Shown here piece by piece: positions 61,365 to 64,000 of a stretch of 64,000 nucleotides of DNA; positions within the stretch are counted from its first letter, which is position 1; each line of letters opens with the position of its first letter. This DNA comes from PALSA-1353 sp050014015. GTDB taxonomy: Bacteria > Planctomycetota > Phycisphaerae > Tepidisphaerales > Tepidisphaeraceae. The stretch lies in NCBI GenBank assembly GCA_050014015.1, contig JBEKEC010000031.1, positions 1 through 64,000 of the forward strand. Direction: 5' to 3'. Both the position numbers and the translations under genes were made by a program. The notes beneath the pieces were generated by a model. It had not been told where the DNA came from. It did no database searches and worked only from the letters and a program-made list of their open reading frames with translations.

Positions 61365-62045
61365 TTACGGTCTGGCTATGGTCCACACCGTCTCGTTATC
61401 CGCGATGATAGCGGTGCTCGCCAGGTCGATGAACAACCCGGATTCCACGATCCCCGCCCGCGCGGAAAGTTTCAGATTCAAAGCCTTCGGATCGGGGATT
61501 TCCGCGAATCTGCAGTGAAAAATGTAATTGCCGTTGTCCGTGACGAAAATTTCCCCGTTGGCCTGGCGGCGAAGGGTTGGCACACAGCCCAGATCGCGCA
61601 GGAACCGCTCGCTGGCCTCCACGCCGAACGGCGTCACCTCCACCGGCAGCGGCGATTTGGTCCCAAGTTTTGTGACCAGCTTGCTCGCATCCGCGATAAT
61701 GATCAATTTTGAAGAGTTCTGGGCGACCAATTTTTCTCGCAACAGAGCGCCGCCCATGCCTTTGATGAGCGTCAGGTCGGGTGCGATTTCGTCCGCGCCG
61801 TCGATGGTCAGGTCGATTTTCGCCGTCTGGGCAAAAGTGACGACCGGCAGCCCGGCGTCGCGGGCTAGTTTTTCGGAACCGACGCTCGTGGGGACCGTCC
61901 GCACGTCGCGCAACTTTCCCGCTCGGACCGCCGCGCCCACCGCCTCAATGAAAAACTTCGCCGTCGAGCCGGTTCCCAGGCCCAGGATCATTCCATCCAT
62001 TACCTGCCGAAGCGCGGCTTCCCCCGCTCTTTGCTTTGCATCCAT
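61365..62045 (-). CDS. rpiA: Ribose-5-phosphate isomerase A
   Basis: 226 residues from ATG 62045: GMILGLGTGSTAKFFIEAVG, DLTIDGADEIAPDLTLIKGM and GGALLREKLVAQNSSKLIII carry the substrate site and the active-site Asp, Lys and Glu, ending GLFIDLASTAIIADNETV. It interconverts ribose-5-phosphate and ribulose-5-phosphate. The gene is convergent with the upstream lipoprotein gene (3 bp apart). Confidence 0.95.
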   Translation of the reverse strand: MDAKQRAGEAALRQVMDGMILGLGTGSTAKFFIEAVGAAVRAGKLRDVRTVPTSVGSEKLARDAGLPVVTFAQTAKIDLTIDGADEIAPDLTLIKGMGGALLREKLVAQNSSKLIIIADASKLVTKLGTKSPLPVEVTPFGVEASERFLRDLGCVPTLRRQANGEIFVTDNGNYIFHCRFAEIPDPKALNLKLSARAGIVESGLFIDLASTAIIADNETVWTIARP

Positions 62046-62108
62046 ATCGCGAGGATAGTCGATGATGGCCCGATGCACAAAGCGGCAAAACGATGGCCTT
62101 AAATGACC

Positions 62109-62180
62109 GGGTGCGCGCCACTTGCCGCGAAGAATTTCCCCCTCCCCTTGTACTCAGGGGGAGGGTTGGGGTGGGGGTCG
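62109..62180. repeat. CCCCTCCCC repeat, half element
   Basis: CGGGTGCGCGCCACTTGCCG, then AGAATTTCCCCCTCCCC, TTGTACTCAGGGGGAGGG and TTGGGGTGGGGG. It matches either arm of 7561-7736, including its left end, but lacks an inverted right end and stops at the moaC stop codon. Confidence 0.75.
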
Positions 62181-62185
62181 AAACT

Positions 62186-62680
62186 TTAGATGACCGTGAT
62201 CTTCCGCGTTCCGCCGGTTTTGTGCAGCAGTCGGATCTCGCCGATCGTCATGGATTTGTCGATGGCCTTGCACATGTCGTAGACGGTCAAGGCGGCCACG
62301 GCCACCGCGGTCAGCGCTTCCATCTCCACCCCGGTCTTGGCGGCGATGCGGGCGATCGCCTTGATGCGAAGTTTCACCGGCCCCCGTCCGTCCGGGCTCA
62401 CGTCGGGAAGATCAAAATCCACCTCAACGCTTTCCACCGCCAGCGGATGGCACAACGGGATCAAATCCCCCGTCCGTTTAGCCGCCATGATCCCGGCCAG
62501 ACGCGCCGTGGACAGCACTTCGCCCTTGGGCACCTTGTCCTCGGCGATCGCTTTCAGCGTGGATCGTTGAAGGAGGACAAACCCCTCGGCCAGCGCCGTT
62601 CGTTGCGTCACCGGCTTGAAGCCGACGTTCACCATTTTCGCCTTGCCGGACTTGTCAAGATGAGTGAGGCGGGGAGGCAT
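62186..62680 (-). CDS. moaC: Cyclic pyranopterin monophosphate synthase
   Basis: 164 residues: KMVNVGFKPVTQRTALAEGF, AKRTGDLIPLCHPLAVESVE, and the family signature AKTGVEMEALTAVAVAALTV then YDMCKAIDK. It makes cPMP in molybdenum-cofactor synthesis. No other moa gene adjoins it in the window. Confidence 0.95.
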   Translation of the reverse strand: MPPRLTHLDKSGKAKMVNVGFKPVTQRTALAEGFVLLQRSTLKAIAEDKVPKGEVLSTARLAGIMAAKRTGDLIPLCHPLAVESVEVDFDLPDVSPDGRGPVKLRIKAIARIAAKTGVEMEALTAVAVAALTVYDMCKAIDKSMTIGEIRLLHKTGGTRKITVI

Positions 62681-62696
62681 GGGGGGATTATAGGGG

Positions 62697-62820
62697 GTAA
62701 ATTCGAAACTCGAAATTCGAAACTCGAATCAAATTTGAATGACGAAATTCGAAACGGGCCACAGTTTCGAGTTTTGAGTTTCGAATTTGATTCGAATTTC
62801 GAATTTCGAGTTTCGAATTT
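62697..62820. repeat. GAAATTCGAA-type palindromic repeat, copy 2
   Basis: Left GTAAATTCGAAACTCGAAAT... and right TTCGAATTTCGAGTTTCGAA form a hairpin of about 120 bp like that at 4126-4236. Intergenic between moaC and the NtrC-type regulator. Confidence 0.85.
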
Positions 62821-62825
62821 CCCAT

Positions 62826-64000
62826 TCACCCCATCCCGCCGAGATCGAGCTGATACTTCCGCATTTTCTTGTAGAGCGTGGTCCGATTGATATCCAATTC
62901 CGCCGCGGTGGCCTGGCGGTTCCAGGCGTTGCGCTTCAGGGCCGCCTCGATGATCCGCCGCTCCGGCCCTTGCAGCGCCGTTTCCAGCGGCATGGGCGAT
63001 TCCGGGATGTCCGCCGCCACCGCCGACGCGATGACCTTGGCGCCGGCCGTCGTTTGCAGGCATTCGGGAAGGTCCTCGATGTCGATCTGCGGCCGGCGGC
63101 ACAGGACCACCGCCCGCTCGATCACGTTTTCAAGCTCCCGCACGTTTCCCGGCCAGTCGTAACGCTGCAAAGCGGCCATGGCCGCGTCCGTGAATCCCAG
63201 GATTTCCCGCCCGCTCTCCTTGCAAAATTGCGGCAGGAAATTCCCCGACAGAAGCGGAATGTCGCCCAATCGCTCGCGCAGGCTCGGCAGCCGGATCGTC
63301 ACCACGTTGATTCGATAGTAAAGGTCCTGCCGGAATTTCTGCTCGGCAACCAGTTCCGCCAGATCGACGTTGCTGGCCAGGATCACCCGCACGTCCACGT
63401 GCTTGGTCTGCGTGCTTCCCACCGGCTCGAATGCACGCTCCTGCAAAACGCGCAAGAGTTTCACCTGCATGGCCGGGGACGCGGAATTGATCTCGTCGAG
63501 AAAAATCGTTCCGCCGTCGGCGGCGAGGAATCGGCCTGGTTTGTCCGCGACGGCGCCCGTGAACGCCCCCTTCACGTGCCCGAACAACTCCGTTTCCAGC
63601 AGCGTCTCCGGCAGCGCGCCGCAGCTCACCTCCACGAACGGCTTGTCGCGCCGCGGCGAGCGATGATGGATCGCTCTGGCCAGCAGCGATTTGCCCGTCC
63701 CGCTTTCCCCGGTCATCAGCACCGTCGTCCGGCTGTCGGCGACCGCCTCGGCGAGGTCGAAAATCTTCAGCATCTTGTAGTCGTGCCCCACGATGTTCTC
63801 GAACCCGAATCTCAGATCGAGCTGCTGACGCAGCGTCTGGTTCTCAAACATCAGCGATTGCTGCCGCACCGCCTTCTCCACCACCACGCGGATCTCGTCA
63901 TCCACGATCGGCTTGGTGAGATAATCGTACGCCCCCATCTTCGTGGCCTCGACCGCCCCCTCGATCGACCCGTAACCCGTGATGACGACCGTCACCACCT
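62826..64000 (-). CDS. NtrC-family sigma-54 response regulator (partial)
   Basis: Runs off the window end. The visible 390 residues hold the end of a receiver domain (GAYDYLTKPIVDDEIRVVVE with the phospho-switch Lys), a sigma-54 AAA+ domain (MTGESGTGKSLLARAIHHRS, ELFGHVKGAFTGA, GTIFLDEINSASPAMQVKLL, RVLQERAFEPVGS, RQDLYYRINVVTIRLP) and a Fis-type helix-turn-helix (NAWNRQATAAELDINRTTLY). GAFTGA is intact, so it should activate sigma-54 promoters. The sensor kinase is beyond the window. Confidence 0.93.
   Translation of the reverse strand, partial: VVTVVITGYGSIEGAVEATKMGAYDYLTKPIVDDEIRVVVEKAVRQQSLMFENQTLRQQLDLRFGFENIVGHDYKMLKIFDLAEAVADSRTTVLMTGESGTGKSLLARAIHHRSPRRDKPFVEVSCGALPETLLETELFGHVKGAFTGAVADKPGRFLAADGGTIFLDEINSASPAMQVKLLRVLQERAFEPVGSTQTKHVDVRVILASNVDLAELVAEQKFRQDLYYRINVVTIRLPSLRERLGDIPLLSGNFLPQFCKESGREILGFTDAAMAALQRYDWPGNVRELENVIERAVVLCRRPQIDIEDLPECLQTTAGAKVIASAVAADIPESPMPLETALQGPERRIIEAALKRNAWNRQATAAELDINRTTLYKKMRKYQLDLGGMG

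Overview
The window is a GC-rich bacterial chromosome segment that most resembles Planctomycetota, probably the Phycisphaerae side. This is inferred from gene content and style: a KARI, a split CoaC, a PhoH/HD-7TM/YbeY/CNNM cluster, an FHA-GspE fusion, a short Ser/Thr kinase, a bacterial serpin, paired ClpPs, and many palindromic intergenic repeats of the kind seen in PVC genomes. No rRNA or tRNA gene was recognised, so placement rests on proteins alone.

Layout. 1-2248: a cut-off transhydrogenase/AlaDH start, a GT87-type membrane glycosyltransferase and a ChbG-like deacetylase. 2334-4064: an FHA-GspE ATPase. 4100-6450: a repeat-rich accessory stretch with an orphan CopG antitoxin, a GNAT enzyme and an AbiEii-type nucleotidyltransferase. 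6466-13798: housekeeping genes (ilvC; yicC-gmk-rpoZ-coaC; secG-tpiA; DAHP synthase), interrupted by an XRE-cupin/GNAT cassette. 13900-15650: two toxin-antitoxin operons (Phd/PIN and HigBA). 15675-20918: phoH, an HD-7TM c-di-AMP-type phosphodiesterase, ybeY and a CNNM transporter. 20946-24071: cdsA and uppS split by a decayed restriction-modification locus. 24172-29313: a fructosamine-kinase-like gene, a DUF2442/DUF4160 pair and a 5-methylcytosine restriction-modification island with Vsr. 29645-34386: envelope sugar genes (GT4, gmd, fcl) and a SEC-C protein. 34438-40121: a putative secreted protein and a 1,720-residue AsmA-like protein. 40233-42965: a methyltransferase, a lipoprotein and a Ser/Thr kinase. 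43242-48027: the F-ATPase genes Z, (I-like), B, E, F, H and A; gamma, beta and epsilon are not here. 48315-57523: membrane and secretion genes, including a GspE homologue with an eroded Walker A, a CvpA-domain protein, a PDZ protein and a serpin. 57690-57980: a candidate small RNA with its own promoter and terminator. 58235-64000: an aldo/keto reductase, clpP1-clpP2, a lipoprotein, rpiA, moaC and a cut-off NtrC-type regulator.

The most unusual signal is architectural. In two clear cases, and possibly a third, an intact gene is followed by a small accessory cassette and then by a second, truncated copy of that same gene's 3' end in the same orientation: coaC / XRE-GNAT / coaC tail; FN3K-like / DUF2442-DUF4160 / FN3K tail; and, weaker, Ser/Thr kinase / lipoprotein + methyltransferase / kinase tail. 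In the FN3K case most differences between the copies are silent, as expected if one copy came from an orthologue. This suggests cassettes entering by recombination at gene 3' ends.

A second signal is a dense set of palindromic repeats, at least ten families. Some behave like MITEs with terminal inverted repeats, and several have run into reading frames, supplying C-terminal tails (tpiA, ybeY) or an apparent signal peptide (34438-34956). A third is a recurrent extended -10 box about 7 nt before start codons, suggesting leaderless mRNAs.
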